Source: JANWYT01 sp034437555 (GTDB lineage Bacteria > Chloroflexota > Anaerolineae > Aggregatilineales > Phototrophicaceae). From it: 64,000 bases of DNA. Under the pieces are notes generated by a model. The model ran no database searches. It was not told the origin of the DNA and saw only the letters and a program-made list of their open reading frames with translations. Shown here in pieces: positions 1 through 7,949 of the stretch; within the stretch, counting starts at the first letter, position 1, and each line of letters begins with the position of its first letter. The position numbers and the translations under genes are program-made. Where the stretch lies: contig DAOTTQ010000006.1 in the NCBI GenBank assembly GCA_034437555.1, positions 62,001 through 126,000 of the forward strand, in the 5' to 3' direction.

Positions 1-425
1 AAGCGAATGTCGGCATCGGTGTCTACAAAGATTTTGATGTCTAGCTGATTGCGAAGCTCTTTTTCGCTAAAAATTAAAATACCCTCAACCAAGATAATGG
101 GTTGTGATTTTATGCTAATGGTTTCTGGGGCGCGAGCATCTTTTGTAAAGTCGTAAATGGGCAGTTCGGCAGGCTCATTACGACGCAATTGCTGAATATG
201 TTGAATGAGTAGGGGAGTATCGAGCGAGTCCGGATGGTCAAAATTGATAGGGGTGTTGCCCTCTATGCTTAGGTCACTTCGGTTTTTATAGTAAGAGTCA
301 TGAGCAAGATAAGCAATGTGTTTGCTTCCTACACGCTCTAAAATTTGGCGTGAAACGGTGGTCTTACCCGACCCTGTTCCCCCCGCTACACCAATAACGA
401 TGGGTTTCTTTTCCGCTTCTGCCAT
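1..425 (-). CDS. udk: Uridine kinase (partial, 3' end outside window)
   Basis: Phosphorylates uridine and cytidine to UMP/CMP in pyrimidine salvage (cytoplasmic). Reading leftward from the ATG at 425 the product begins MAEAEKKPIVIGVAGGTGSG, so the Walker A loop (GGTGSGKTT) lies at about residues 15-23. It is followed by the family segments HDSYYKN, NFDHPDSLD and YDFTKDAR (substrate pocket), and then VEGILIF. About 141 residues are visible of a family length near 205-215; the C-terminal lid and end are beyond the window edge. It is the last visible gene of a leftward block and is separated from the upstream tRNA-Thr by a terminator hairpin. The family call is firm; udk rather than a phosphoribulokinase-like paralogue is supported by the NFDHPDS motif. 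Confidence 0.93.
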   Translation of the reverse strand, partial: MAEAEKKPIVIGVAGGTGSGKTTVSRQILERVGSKHIAYLAHDSYYKNRSDLSIEGNTPINFDHPDSLDTPLLIQHIQQLRRNEPAELPIYDFTKDARAPETISIKSQPIILVEGILIFSEKELRNQLDIKIFVDTDADIR

Positions 426-456
426 CTTTCATCCCTCTCGGATTGTGACTAACAGG

Positions 457-480
457 CAAAATAAAAGCCCGATAGCGGGC
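457..480 (-). terminator. Intrinsic terminator downstream of tRNA-Thr
   Basis: On the minus strand a GCCCG / CGGGC stem with a 4-base loop (467-480) is followed by TTTTATTTT. It sits between the tRNA-Thr 3' end and the uridine kinase start, so it should end the tRNA transcript before udk. Confidence 0.65.
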
Positions 481-492
481 ATTTAGAATAGT

Positions 493-564
493 AGCCACTG
501 AAGGGATTTGAACCCATAACCTGTCGCTTACGAAGCGAATGCTCTACCGTTGAGCTACAGTGGC
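493..564 (-). tRNA. tRNA-Thr (anticodon CGT)
   Basis: The minus strand folds as a cloverleaf: acceptor GCCACTG / CAGTGGC (7 bp), D stem GCTC / GAGC, anticodon loop TTCGTAA closed by a CGC/GCG stem, and T loop TTCAAAT. Anticodon CGT reads ACG, i.e. threonine. The anticodon stem has one T-C mismatch at its base and the T stem one T-T mismatch. CCA is not encoded, and the base at position 73 is T. A promoter lies just upstream (575-603). Confidence 0.93.
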
Positions 565-574
565 GACTCGTTGA

Positions 575-603
575 ACTATAGCAAATATTAGGGGTGTTTG
601 CAA
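575..603 (-). promoter_or_regulatory. Promoter of tRNA-Thr
   Basis: On the minus strand TTGCAA (-35) and TATAGT (-10) are separated by exactly 17 bases. Transcription would begin about 5 bases before the mature tRNA 5' end, an appropriate position for a housekeeping-sigma tRNA promoter. Confidence 0.65.
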
Positions 604-633
604 GATTGAAAAACGCTCACACCCCCAACGCAA

Positions 634-2169
634 TTAGTGCCTAAAGTGGCGTACACCTGTAAATATCATGGCGATTTTGTGCTGATTTGCTGTTTCAATG
701 ACTTGGGCATCACGGATTGAGCCACCGGGCTGAATGACGGCTGTAATGCCTCGCTCAATGGCAATTTGTAAACCATCGGCAAAAGGGAAGAAGGCATCAG
801 AAGCGAGTACAGAACCATGTGCTTCTTCGCCCGCTTTTTTAACGGCAATATCAACGGCATCCAGTCGGCTTGGTAAGCCCCCACCTACGCCCACAGTGCG
901 ATTTGGTTTTGCTAGCACAATCGCATTCGATTTAACGTGCTGTACAACTTTCCACGCGTATTGCAAAGCCAGCAATTCCTCATCGGTTGGGGTGCGTTCT
1001 GTGACGGTCTTAAAGACTACGCCTTCTGGGTCGCCACTATCTAGCCGTTGAATGAGCAAGCCTTTATGGACAGTGCGAATTTCGAGCTGTTTTGTGTCAT
1101 AAGGCTGAGGAATTTGCATCAAACGACAGTTCTTACGGCTTTCGCCTAATATTTCGGCTGCGCGTGGTGTAAAGCTGGGGGCAGCAATGACTTCTAGGAA
1201 CAAAGCCCCTAATGCCTCTACAAAAAATTCGTCCACCACACGGTTTACGGCAATAATGCCCCCAAATGCTGAAACAGGGTCGGAAGCGAGTGCCATAGGA
1301 TAGGCTTCTGTAAGGGTTGCTCCACTGGCAATACCACAGGGTGTAAGGTGTTTTACAATCACTACAGTGGGTTCGCTAAAGCTAGATACAGCACGCCACG
1401 CAGCATCAACATCTAGAATATTGTTATAAGAGAGCTGCTTGCCACCTAATACTTGCGCTCCTAATGGGGTGTCATTAGCTTTACGGCTATAAAATGCCCC
1501 ATCTTGATGAGGATTTTCGCCATAGCGTAAATAATCTACTGCGTGAACGGCAAATGAAAGCTGGCTAGGAAGCTCTTTACTCTCGGAAACAGACGCATCT
1601 TGTGAGAGATACGCGTGAATAGCTGTGTCATAATCACGGGTATGAGCAAAGGCTTTTACGGCTAAATTACGGCGTAACGCAATGTCTGTTTGCCCGTAAG
1701 CGCGTAGCTCTGCTTGTACACGCGCATAGTCGGCGGGGTCACAAACGGTTGTTACACGGAAGAAGTTTTTGGCAGCCGCACGCAACAACGTGACCCCCCC
1801 AATATCAATTTGCTCAATGGCATCTTGAAGTGAAACATTGGCTTGGGCAACCGTTTCTTGAAAGGGGTATAAATTGCAGGTGACCATACTAATGGGAGCA
1901 AAGCCATGTTTGGCAATTTCTTCCATATCTTCGGCTTTGTCACGGGCTAAAATGCCAGCATGAATGGCGGGATGGAGTGTTTTAACACGCCCACCCAGCA
2001 TTTCTGGCAACCCCGTTACTTGATTAAGGGGTGTAACAGGTAGGTTTGCGTTGATGAGTGCCGATTCTGAACCGCCACTTGCTACTAATTCCCAACCCAT
2101 TTCTACAAGTTGTGTTGCAAATTCGATGAGACCTGTCTTGTCATAGACGCTGATAAGCACTCTTGGCAT
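634..2169 (-). CDS. purH: Bifunctional AICAR transformylase / IMP cyclohydrolase
   Basis: Carries out the last two steps of IMP synthesis: formylation of AICAR by 10-formyl-THF, then ring closure to IMP. The 511-residue product matches the usual length (about 510-530). The N-terminal IMP cyclohydrolase (MGS-like) domain covers about residues 1-190 (MPRVLISVYDKTGL, GGRVKTLHP). The C-terminal transformylase domain has YGENPHQ, KHLTPCG (the family's Lys-His pair; the usual Asn is Thr here), and the GGxPSRxDAV and ASDAFFPFADG segments. It is monocistronic as far as visible and divergent from the NADH dehydrogenase gene, with a good -10 (TATAAT) about 50 bases upstream. No other pur gene is in the window. 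Confidence 0.97.
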   Translation of the reverse strand: MPRVLISVYDKTGLIEFATQLVEMGWELVASGGSESALINANLPVTPLNQVTGLPEMLGGRVKTLHPAIHAGILARDKAEDMEEIAKHGFAPISMVTCNLYPFQETVAQANVSLQDAIEQIDIGGVTLLRAAAKNFFRVTTVCDPADYARVQAELRAYGQTDIALRRNLAVKAFAHTRDYDTAIHAYLSQDASVSESKELPSQLSFAVHAVDYLRYGENPHQDGAFYSRKANDTPLGAQVLGGKQLSYNNILDVDAAWRAVSSFSEPTVVIVKHLTPCGIASGATLTEAYPMALASDPVSAFGGIIAVNRVVDEFFVEALGALFLEVIAAPSFTPRAAEILGESRKNCRLMQIPQPYDTKQLEIRTVHKGLLIQRLDSGDPEGVVFKTVTERTPTDEELLALQYAWKVVQHVKSNAIVLAKPNRTVGVGGGLPSRLDAVDIAVKKAGEEAHGSVLASDAFFPFADGLQIAIERGITAVIQPGGSIRDAQVIETANQHKIAMIFTGVRHFRH

Positions 2170-2214
2170 GGAATAGAAGACCTTTGTTTTTTTGATTAAC
2201 GCTGAATGATTGCG

Positions 2215-2243
2215 ATTATACGCTTATCATGAGATGCTGTGTA
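2215..2243 (-). promoter_or_regulatory. Probable purH promoter
   Basis: A perfect TATAAT (-10) lies on the minus strand at 2220-2215, with only a weak -35 (TACACA) 17 bases upstream. The spacing to the purH ATG leaves a leader of roughly 40 bases. No PurR-like or guanine-riboswitch structure was recognised in this short leader. Confidence 0.45.
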
Positions 2244-2263
2244 TAGAGATTCTAACAAATTTC

Positions 2264-2281
2264 TTGTGACAAAAATCACAA
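2264..2281. promoter_or_regulatory. CRP/FNR-family binding palindrome upstream of ndh
   Basis: The sequence TTGTGACAAAAATCACAA is a perfect TGTGA-N6-TCACA inverted repeat, the consensus site of CRP-type dimeric regulators; FNR-type sites differ mainly in the outer bases. It lies 50 bp before the NADH dehydrogenase ATG and overlaps the -35 zone of a TACAAT -10 at 2291-2296. That position would suit repression, or activation from a start site slightly downstream. A further TTGTGA half-site follows at about 2300. The binding protein is not encoded in the window. Confidence 0.6.
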
Positions 2282-2330
2282 ATAAAGGTGTACAATGACA
2301 TTGTGAAATTTAGTACAAATAGGGGCTAAC

Positions 2331-3635
2331 ATGAACAAGCGCGTGATTATCATTGGTGCGGGTTTCGCTGGGTTAGATGCCACACATGTTTTAAGCAATC
2401 AAGAGGGTGTTGAGGTTGTTTTGATTGATAAGAACAACTATCACACTTTTACGCCTTTACTTTATCAAGTGGCAACCTGTGGGCTAGACCCTAGCTCGAT
2501 TGCCTATCCTATTCGGTCAATCTTTAGAAACAAGAAGAACGTCCAATTTTTGATGGGCAAAGTGACGGAAATTGACTATCGTGCAAAGCACATTGCCGTA
2601 ATGACCGAAAATGGCTTAAGACAAGAAGCCTATGACTATTTGATGGTGGCAACCGGAAGTGTGATTGATCACTTTGGGCAAGAGAGCATTGAGGCACAAT
2701 CATTTGGACTAAAAGACCTAGACGACGCTATTGCTTTGCGCCAACACATCTTAAAACTGTTTGAAAAAGCCACATGGACACAAGATATTGAAGCGCGTGA
2801 TGCCATGACAACCTTTGCGGTGGTTGGCGGCGGTCCTACGGGTATTGAAACGGCGGGCGCGCTCTACGAGCTATATAACTATGTGTTATTGCAAGAATAT
2901 GGCGACAACCAACCCCCTCTTAAGGTGAGAGTATTGCTTTTAGAGGCTTCGGAAACCTTGCTTGCACCGTATCCATCGGCATTACAAAATGCAGCGATAG
3001 AGCAGTTGGGTTCGTTGGGTGTAGAAGTGGTGCTAAACGCTAAAGTAACAGAAGTTACCCCTGACGCGCTTTACTTGGCTGATGGGCGCCTGATTCACAC
3101 ACACACGCTTATCTGGTCGGCGGGGGTAAAAGCGTCGCCTATTCTAAGCCTATTGGATGTAGAGCCTCAACGTTGGGGGCGTGTGAAACCGCTAGAAACG
3201 TTGCAATTGCCAGATAGAGAAGGCGTTTATTTGGCAGGGGACTTGGTTTACTTGGAAGATGATAAGGGTCAACCTTACCCGATGGTGATTCAGGTTGCAA
3301 AGCAACAAGGCAAAGTTGCTGCCGAGAACATCCTTAGGGAATTAAGCAATCAGCCCCTAAAGTTGTTTAAGTACAACGACTTGGGCATCATGGCGACCAT
3401 TGGACGCAGTAGAGCGGTGGCTTGGTTGTTTAACCGAGTGCAATTGCGTGGTTATCTCGCATGGTTGGCATGGTTATTCTTGCACTTGGTTACCTTGCTT
3501 GGGTTTAAGAACCGCGCCAGTGTGTTTGTAAGCTGGGTATGGAATTACTTTACCTATGACCGCTCAGTAAGAATTATCCTTGATGACAATCGACTAAGAA
3601 AGCCTGCTCCAATAGAACAACTACAAGAAGAATAA
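2331..3635 (+). CDS. ndh: Type II NADH dehydrogenase (FAD-dependent)
   Basis: Non-proton-pumping NADH:quinone oxidoreductase on the cytoplasmic face of the membrane. The 434-residue product has an N-terminal FAD-binding GxGxxG (IIGAGFAGLDA), the NDH-2 signature NNYHTFTPLLYQVA, a second nucleotide-binding loop for NADH (VVGGGPTGIETAGAL, about residues 165-180), the YLAGD flavin segment near residue 300, and an amphipathic C-terminal membrane anchor (FVSWVWNYFTYDRSVR). No EF-hand insert is seen. Its regulator site (TGTGA-N6-TCACA) suggests control by a CRP/FNR-type protein. It ends at a strong bidirectional terminator. It offers an alternative to complex I, part of which is encoded at 40-44 kb. 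Confidence 0.93.
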   Translation: MNKRVIIIGAGFAGLDATHVLSNQEGVEVVLIDKNNYHTFTPLLYQVATCGLDPSSIAYPIRSIFRNKKNVQFLMGKVTEIDYRAKHIAVMTENGLRQEAYDYLMVATGSVIDHFGQESIEAQSFGLKDLDDAIALRQHILKLFEKATWTQDIEARDAMTTFAVVGGGPTGIETAGALYELYNYVLLQEYGDNQPPLKVRVLLLEASETLLAPYPSALQNAAIEQLGSLGVEVVLNAKVTEVTPDALYLADGRLIHTHTLIWSAGVKASPILSLLDVEPQRWGRVKPLETLQLPDREGVYLAGDLVYLEDDKGQPYPMVIQVAKQQGKVAAENILRELSNQPLKLFKYNDLGIMATIGRSRAVAWLFNRVQLRGYLAWLAWLFLHLVTLLGFKNRASVFVSWVWNYFTYDRSVRIILDDNRLRKPAPIEQLQEE

Positions 3636-3646
3636 CTGACATAAAA

Positions 3647-3670
3647 AAAGGGCGCATTGTGCGCCCTTTT
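3647..3670. terminator. Bidirectional terminator between convergent genes
   Basis: A perfect 10-bp stem AAAGGGCGCA / TGCGCCCTTT with a 3-base loop has an A-run on the left and T residues on the right, so it can stop both ndh (+) and the carbamoyltransferase operon (-). Confidence 0.85.
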
Positions 3671-3674
3671 GCAT

Positions 3675-4028
3675 TTATAAACCAGATGTCTTTGCGTCTT
3701 GTGCTGTCCAGCCTTTGTCTTTTTCGTGCTTAAGCGCGTCCAGAAAAGGCTTTTCTATGATGGCATAAGGGATAAGCAAGGCGAGTGAGACCACGAATAA
3801 GCCCACAGCTCCAAGAACTGCTTGAGCAAACCCTAAATGAAGCAAAAAAACAGACGACAACACAAACGGTGTAGTCGTAGCCATGACGCCACAAGAAACA
3901 TAGTGAAGAAACCTAGCAATGTTGTTGCCGTGCACTTTGCTTCGTTTGTCTGAGGCATTGGCGGTGAGGGTGCCAACTAATGCACCAAACAGCACCAATC
4001 CCATAATAACGATAACTTCGCGTTCCAT
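3675..4028 (-). CDS. Small integral membrane protein of the carbamoyltransferase operon
   Basis: Unrecognised 117-residue protein with three hydrophobic stretches: residues 5-23 (VIVIMGLVLFGALVGTLTA), about 42-63 and about 66-92 (LGAVGLFVVSLALLIPYAII), then a charged cytoplasmic-type tail. The ATG has a good AGAGGA SD. It is the last gene of a four-gene leftward operon, 11 bases after the DUF5989-type gene, and ends at a strong terminator. Its position beside a carbamoyltransferase and two other tiny membrane proteins suggests a role in envelope or glycan modification, but this is inference only. Confidence 0.75.
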   Translation of the reverse strand: MEREVIVIMGLVLFGALVGTLTANASDKRSKVHGNNIARFLHYVSCGVMATTTPFVLSSVFLLHLGFAQAVLGAVGLFVVSLALLIPYAIIEKPFLDALKHEKDKGWTAQDAKTSGL

Positions 4029-4039
4029 GTGTCCTCTTT

Positions 4040-4249
4040 TTAGAACAGCGTGTAAATAAACTGACCGGCGACAGGGGTATTCCCTAAGACGACGATGAGG
4101 GCAAAAGCAAGGAACACAATGACTAATGGGATAAGCCAGTATTGCTTACGGCGCGTAAGGAAGGTGAGAAATTCACCTAAAACGCCCAGACGGGCGAAAA
4201 AGTCTTGGACACTATTGGGTTTCTTTGATTCTTTTACTTCTGTAGACAT
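4040..4249 (-). CDS. DUF5989-like small membrane protein
   Basis: Predicted 69 residues from the ATG at 4249, chosen because GTGAGGT serves as its SD; a GTG at 4264 would add five residues but has no SD. The C-terminal half (FLTFLTRRKQYWLIPLVIVF, ending FIYTLF) has the short basic stretch, the Trp/Leu-rich single transmembrane helix and the terminal IYTLF-type motif of DUF5989 proteins, which I know as frequent neighbours of NodU-type carbamoyltransferases. It lies 39 bases after the carbamoyltransferase gene. Function unknown; probably a membrane adaptor for the enzyme. Confidence 0.82.
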   Translation of the reverse strand: MSTEVKESKKPNSVQDFFARLGVLGEFLTFLTRRKQYWLIPLVIVFLAFALIVVLGNTPVAGQFIYTLF

Positions 4250-4288
4250 GGGGTATGACCTCACTTTTATTTGCTTAACGATTTACGA

Positions 4289-6076
4289 TTATTTGCGAAC
4301 CAAGAACGACCCCACCACCAGCATATCAATATCGCTATTTACAAAGGTGTTGTAGGCGTTTTGTGGGGTGGTGACAATGGGTTCACCACGTAAGTTAAAG
4401 GATGTGTTGAGAACAACAGGAACACCTGTTGCATCACCAAATCCCTTTACCACGTCATAGTAACGCGGATTTGTCTCGCGGTCAATAGACTGTAAGCGTC
4501 CTGTGCCTTCATGGCAAACAGCTTGTAATTGTTCTTGTTTGTCCACACGGATGGGCGCAACCATCAGCATATAGCGTGGTGCTTCGTGTTCTGCGACCTG
4601 TGCATAATCAAAATACTCTAAGGCACGCTCACGTAAAATCACGGGGGCAAAGGGGCGGAAAGGCTCGCGGAACTTGATTTTGGTGTTCACGACTTCTTTC
4701 ATGCGCTCAGAACGTGGGTCGGCAAGAATACTGCGATTGCCTAAAGCACGAGGACCCCACTCAAAACGCCCTTGCATAAAGCCAACAACGTTTTCTTTGG
4801 TAAGCCCATCCACAATAATTTCTGTGAGTTTGTCGTGGTTGTCATCAAAGCTTTCATAACGAATGCCCTCTTGCTTAAAGAAAGCCTCAACTTCGCCATC
4901 GCTGTATTCTTTGCCCCAATACGCATGGCGCATAACCCAATTGCGTGGCTTGTTAAACAGAATATAGTGCGCCCACAGGGCAGCCCCTAAAGAACCGCCA
5001 TCATCACCTGATGCAGGCTGGATATAGATTTCTTCAAAGGGTGTTTCGTTAAGCAAACGCCAATTGGCTTTGGTGTTTAGTGCTACACCACCTGCCATAA
5101 CGAGCTTCTTTTGCCCGGTTTGCTTATACAGGTGGTTACAAATGCTTACCAGCGAATCTTCTGTTACCTTTTGGATGCTGGCGGCAACATCGGCATAATA
5201 TTGATTTTGTTCCATGCCTGTGCGTTCTGCCGAGCGTTCTGGGTTGGTTTTCATGGTAAAGAATTCGGCTTCTGGGGGGCGTTGCTCACCAAAAAGGCTA
5301 ACGAACTTATTGCTGTAGCTTCTGTCAATCGAATGATGAAAGTCGAAGTAATCCATGTTTAGGCTAAAAGAGGCGTCACTATCGTTAAAGTTAAAGACTT
5401 TATGTACTTTATCAACATAGCGAGGCTCGCCGTAAGGAGCCATGCCCATGACTTTATACTCACCGTTGTTCACTCTAAAGCCAAGCCAAGCTGTAAAGGT
5501 GGAGTACAGCAAGCCAATAGAGTGGGGGAAGCGTTGTTCGGCATACAGATTAATTTCGTTTGTGCCGTTTCCTTCGCCTTCCCAATAGCTTTTGGCAACG
5601 CCAAGTGTGGTGGTTGTCCATTCGCCGACACCATCTACAGTGAGTGTTGCCGCTTCTTTGAATGGGCTGGCAAAAAATGCACTGGCGGCATGGCTCATAT
5701 GGTGTTCACAGAACAGAATTTTATCATAGCTAACGTGAAGGTGGTTTGTGATGGCAGACTTTACCCACAGCTTTTCTTTTAGCCAGCTTACCATAGCTTC
5801 ACGCCACACATCCCAAGACTTGGGGAAGGTGTTTAGTGAAGTAAGTAGAATACGCTCAAACTTGAGGAGCGGTTTTTCATAGAACACCACATAATCAAGG
5901 TCTTGAGCCGTAATGCCTGCTTGTTCTAGGCAAAAATTAATGGCTTGTGTAGGAAAGCTATTATCATGTTTCTTCCTAGAAAAACGCTCTTCCATAGAGG
6001 CAGCAACTAATGCGCCATCTTTTAGAAGTGAAGCGGATGAATCGTGATAAAAGGCTGCAATGCCAAGAATATACAT
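4289..6076 (-). CDS. NodU/CmcH/TobZ-family carbamoyltransferase
   Basis: Transfers carbamoyl from carbamoyl phosphate, via carbamoyl-adenylate, to a hydroxyl of a sugar or natural product. The 595-residue length is typical. The N-terminal Kae1-like domain begins MYILGIAAFYHDSSASLL and has the metal-binding HHMSHAASAFFASPF (about residues 125-139) and DGVGEWTTT. MAGGVALN and GDDGGSLGAALWA follow. The C-terminal YrdC-like adenylation region has QGRFEWGPRALGNRSILADP near residue 435. The acceptor cannot be read from sequence; no glycosyltransferase or antibiotic genes adjoin it, so a cell-envelope glycan is my best guess. It starts 3 bases after the stop of the 76-residue membrane protein gene, implying translational coupling. 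Confidence 0.93.
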   Translation of the reverse strand: MYILGIAAFYHDSSASLLKDGALVAASMEERFSRKKHDNSFPTQAINFCLEQAGITAQDLDYVVFYEKPLLKFERILLTSLNTFPKSWDVWREAMVSWLKEKLWVKSAITNHLHVSYDKILFCEHHMSHAASAFFASPFKEAATLTVDGVGEWTTTTLGVAKSYWEGEGNGTNEINLYAEQRFPHSIGLLYSTFTAWLGFRVNNGEYKVMGMAPYGEPRYVDKVHKVFNFNDSDASFSLNMDYFDFHHSIDRSYSNKFVSLFGEQRPPEAEFFTMKTNPERSAERTGMEQNQYYADVAASIQKVTEDSLVSICNHLYKQTGQKKLVMAGGVALNTKANWRLLNETPFEEIYIQPASGDDGGSLGAALWAHYILFNKPRNWVMRHAYWGKEYSDGEVEAFFKQEGIRYESFDDNHDKLTEIIVDGLTKENVVGFMQGRFEWGPRALGNRSILADPRSERMKEVVNTKIKFREPFRPFAPVILRERALEYFDYAQVAEHEAPRYMLMVAPIRVDKQEQLQAVCHEGTGRLQSIDRETNPRYYDVVKGFGDATGVPVVLNTSFNLRGEPIVTTPQNAYNTFVNSDIDMLVVGSFLVRK

Positions 6077-6079
6077 AGT

Positions 6080-6310
6080 TTATCCCTGCTGTTGTGCGGA
6101 TTCTAAATCGTTGGGAAGGGGGTCGCGGTCAATCCACTTAGGTGAATTTTCTTTAGTGCGAAGTGGGTCTGAAAAGAGTGTAGAAACAATCCCAAATGGC
6201 ACAAAAAACGTAAAGTAAAATAGGATAGCCACAACGCGAGCGTTGGTGTCACTGATGATAGAGGTAATCACTTTGAAGCGATCCCATACAACTTGCCAAA
6301 TGTCACGCAA
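6080..6310 (-). CDS. Small single-pass membrane protein leading the carbamoyltransferase operon
   Basis: Predicted 76 residues, starting with TTG at 6310 (AAAGG SD nine bases upstream); the nearby ATG is out of frame and stops at once. One strong hydrophobic segment (VVAILFYFTFFVPFGIVSTL, about residues 26-45) is flanked by a basic N-terminal part and an acidic, Pro-rich C-terminal tail. The sequence is not one I can name. Its stop overlaps the SD of the carbamoyltransferase, so the two are probably co-translated. A strong divergent promoter (6355-6382) precedes it. Confidence 0.75.
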   Translation of the reverse strand: MRDIWQVVWDRFKVITSIISDTNARVVAILFYFTFFVPFGIVSTLFSDPLRTKENSPKWIDRDPLPNDLESAQQQG

Positions 6311-6354
6311 TGTTCATAACCTTTGCTGATTTTATGGTCTTAAGGACGGGAAAA

Positions 6355-6382
6355 ATCATAACACAGTTTGCGAGAGTGTCAA
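6355..6382 (-). promoter_or_regulatory. Promoter of the carbamoyltransferase operon
   Basis: On the minus strand a consensus TTGACA (6382-6377), a 16-base spacer and TATGAT (6360-6355). It overlaps the oppositely oriented promoter of the DUF1295 gene, so the two transcription units may interfere with or co-regulate each other. Confidence 0.72.
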
Positions 6383-6397
6383 TAAAAACAGTACAAT
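6368..6397 (+). promoter_or_regulatory. Promoter of the DUF1295 gene
   Basis: TTGCGA (6368-6373), an 18-base spacer and TACAAT (6392-6397). The implied start site near 6404 falls after the ATG at 6399, which argues that translation begins at the downstream ATG at 6432. Confidence 0.5.
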
Positions 6398-6431
6398 AAT
6401 GCAAAGCGACCTAATTAGAAAGTGTGATGTG

Positions 6432-7211
6432 ATGGATTTTTTACAGCTATACCTTTTGGGTTTTCTAGTTGTTGTATTGGCGATGACGGTTTTATGGTTG
6501 GTAAGCCTTGCAATTAACGATTCAAGCATCGTAGATATTTTTTGGGGAACGGGCTTCGTGATTGTGGCGTGGTTTTTCTTTACACAAACAAATGGCGACC
6601 CTACCCGTAAATTATTAATTACCGTTCTTACAACAATTTGGGGGCTACGCCTAAGCCTACATTTGGGGGTGCGTAACATTGGCAAACCAGAAGACTTTAG
6701 ATATGCGGCTTGGCGAGAGGAAAACGGGACTTCATGGTGGTGGCGCAGTTTTTTGAAGGTTTTCTTGCTACAAGGGGTTATTTTGTGGCTGGTGTGTGCG
6801 CCCATTTTAGGAGCGCAAATGAACACAGAACCCCCAGCCTTGACTGTATTAGATATTTTAGGCGTTGTGATTTGGGGGATTGGGTTTGTTTTTGAAGCGT
6901 TAGGCGACTGGCAATTGGCGCGGTTTAAGGATAATCCTGCTAATAAAGGCAAAGTTATGAATAAGGGGTTGTGGCACTACACAAGGCACCCCAATTACTT
7001 TGGTGATGCGGTGCAGTGGTGGGGTCTTTTTGTAATTGCCTTAGCAGGTGGGGCATGGTTTACTGTCTTTAGTCCTATTGTTATGACCTATTTCTTGGTG
7101 CGTGTTTCTGGGGTAGCCATGCTAGAGCGAACCTTAAAGCAAACCAAGCCAGAATATGCAGACTATATTCGGCGAACCTCTAACTTTTTTCCGATGTTTC
7201 CAAAAAAATAA
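6432..7211 (+). CDS. DUF1295 / steroid 5-alpha-reductase-like membrane protein
   Basis: Predicted 259-residue polytopic membrane protein of the DUF1295 family, related to sterol reductases and isoprenylcysteine methyltransferases. Visible features are an N-terminal pair of helices with SIVDIFWGTGFV, then GLRLSLHLGVRN, and the NAD(P)H-type motif LWHYTRHPNYFGDAVQWWG near residues 187-205, followed by the C-terminal MLERTLKQTKPEYADYIRRT. I chose the ATG at 6432 because the predicted transcription start lies beyond the ATG at 6399, and because the family N-terminus fits MDFLQLYLLGF. Substrate unknown. It ends 5 bases before the convergent LON-domain gene, with no terminator between them. Confidence 0.87.
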   Translation: MDFLQLYLLGFLVVVLAMTVLWLVSLAINDSSIVDIFWGTGFVIVAWFFFTQTNGDPTRKLLITVLTTIWGLRLSLHLGVRNIGKPEDFRYAAWREENGTSWWWRSFLKVFLLQGVILWLVCAPILGAQMNTEPPALTVLDILGVVIWGIGFVFEALGDWQLARFKDNPANKGKVMNKGLWHYTRHPNYFGDAVQWWGLFVIALAGGAWFTVFSPIVMTYFLVRVSGVAMLERTLKQTKPEYADYIRRTSNFFPMFPKK

Positions 7212-7216
7212 CAACC

Positions 7217-7873
7217 CTAGTTGGTGGAGAAGGGGCTTTGATTGCTTTCTTCTTGCTGGGGTGGTGACATTAACACATCAAGTAAGGCAACCTCGCGCTT
7301 GTAGAAACCTACAAGTTTTTTCATCAGGTGCGAGGTATTGATAGACTCTAGGATGTCTTGTTTTTGATTTGCTTCTGCTTGTAACACGATAGCCGCTAAA
7401 TAACTAAGCGATAGTGGTTCGTCGGGCATTTGTGAGGCATCAAACTGAAATCCCACCTCGCTTAAAGCAGACAAGTAACGAAGGAGCAAAGGGCGCAGTA
7501 AGCGATGATTTTGTTGTAAAAAAGTTGTGTCATCCTCAATCATCGGGATTAAATCTACCATACCCCATAAATAAGGGCGGTCTTGGTGTAGAGAATTAAC
7601 ACGGAAGCGGTCTTTGCCAATCGCAAGGATATTCATTCGTCCAAACGGCAATTTTTGTACTTGAGTAATATAGGCGGTTGTGCCAATTAGGTGAGGTTGT
7701 GCAAGTGCGCCTAGCGCTTCGTCACCATCCTCAATAAGAACCACACCAAAAGGCTTTTGAGCTTCAATGCACTCATTAAGCATGAGCTTATATCTGTCCT
7801 CAAAAATATGAAGTTTGAGGGGCATTGTGGGGTATAACACGGTATTTAGTGGGAAAAGCGGTAGTTCCATCAT
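7217..7873 (-). CDS. LON substrate-binding-domain protein
   Basis: The 218-residue product matches the stand-alone N-terminal (substrate-recognition) domain of Lon protease. It begins MMELPLFPLNTVLYPTMPLK and continues with HIFEDRYKLM, then IGTTAYITQVQKLPFGRMNI and GKDRFRV, and a helical C-terminal half. There is no ATPase or protease domain, so it is not a Lon protease. Such proteins are widespread, and their role is not well established; peptide or misfolded-protein binding is assumed. Either of the first two ATG codons could be used. The C-terminus is Gln/Ser rich (PPQQEESNQSPFS). Confidence 0.87.
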   Translation of the reverse strand: MMELPLFPLNTVLYPTMPLKLHIFEDRYKLMLNECIEAQKPFGVVLIEDGDEALGALAQPHLIGTTAYITQVQKLPFGRMNILAIGKDRFRVNSLHQDRPYLWGMVDLIPMIEDDTTFLQQNHRLLRPLLLRYLSALSEVGFQFDASQMPDEPLSLSYLAAIVLQAEANQKQDILESINTSHLMKKLVGFYKREVALLDVLMSPPQQEESNQSPFSTN

Positions 7874-7949
7874 TGTTACATTATCCTAATCGCATTTCAT
7901 CAACAATAGCACAAAACCAATACGGACTGACAAACTTCTCACATAGCCC

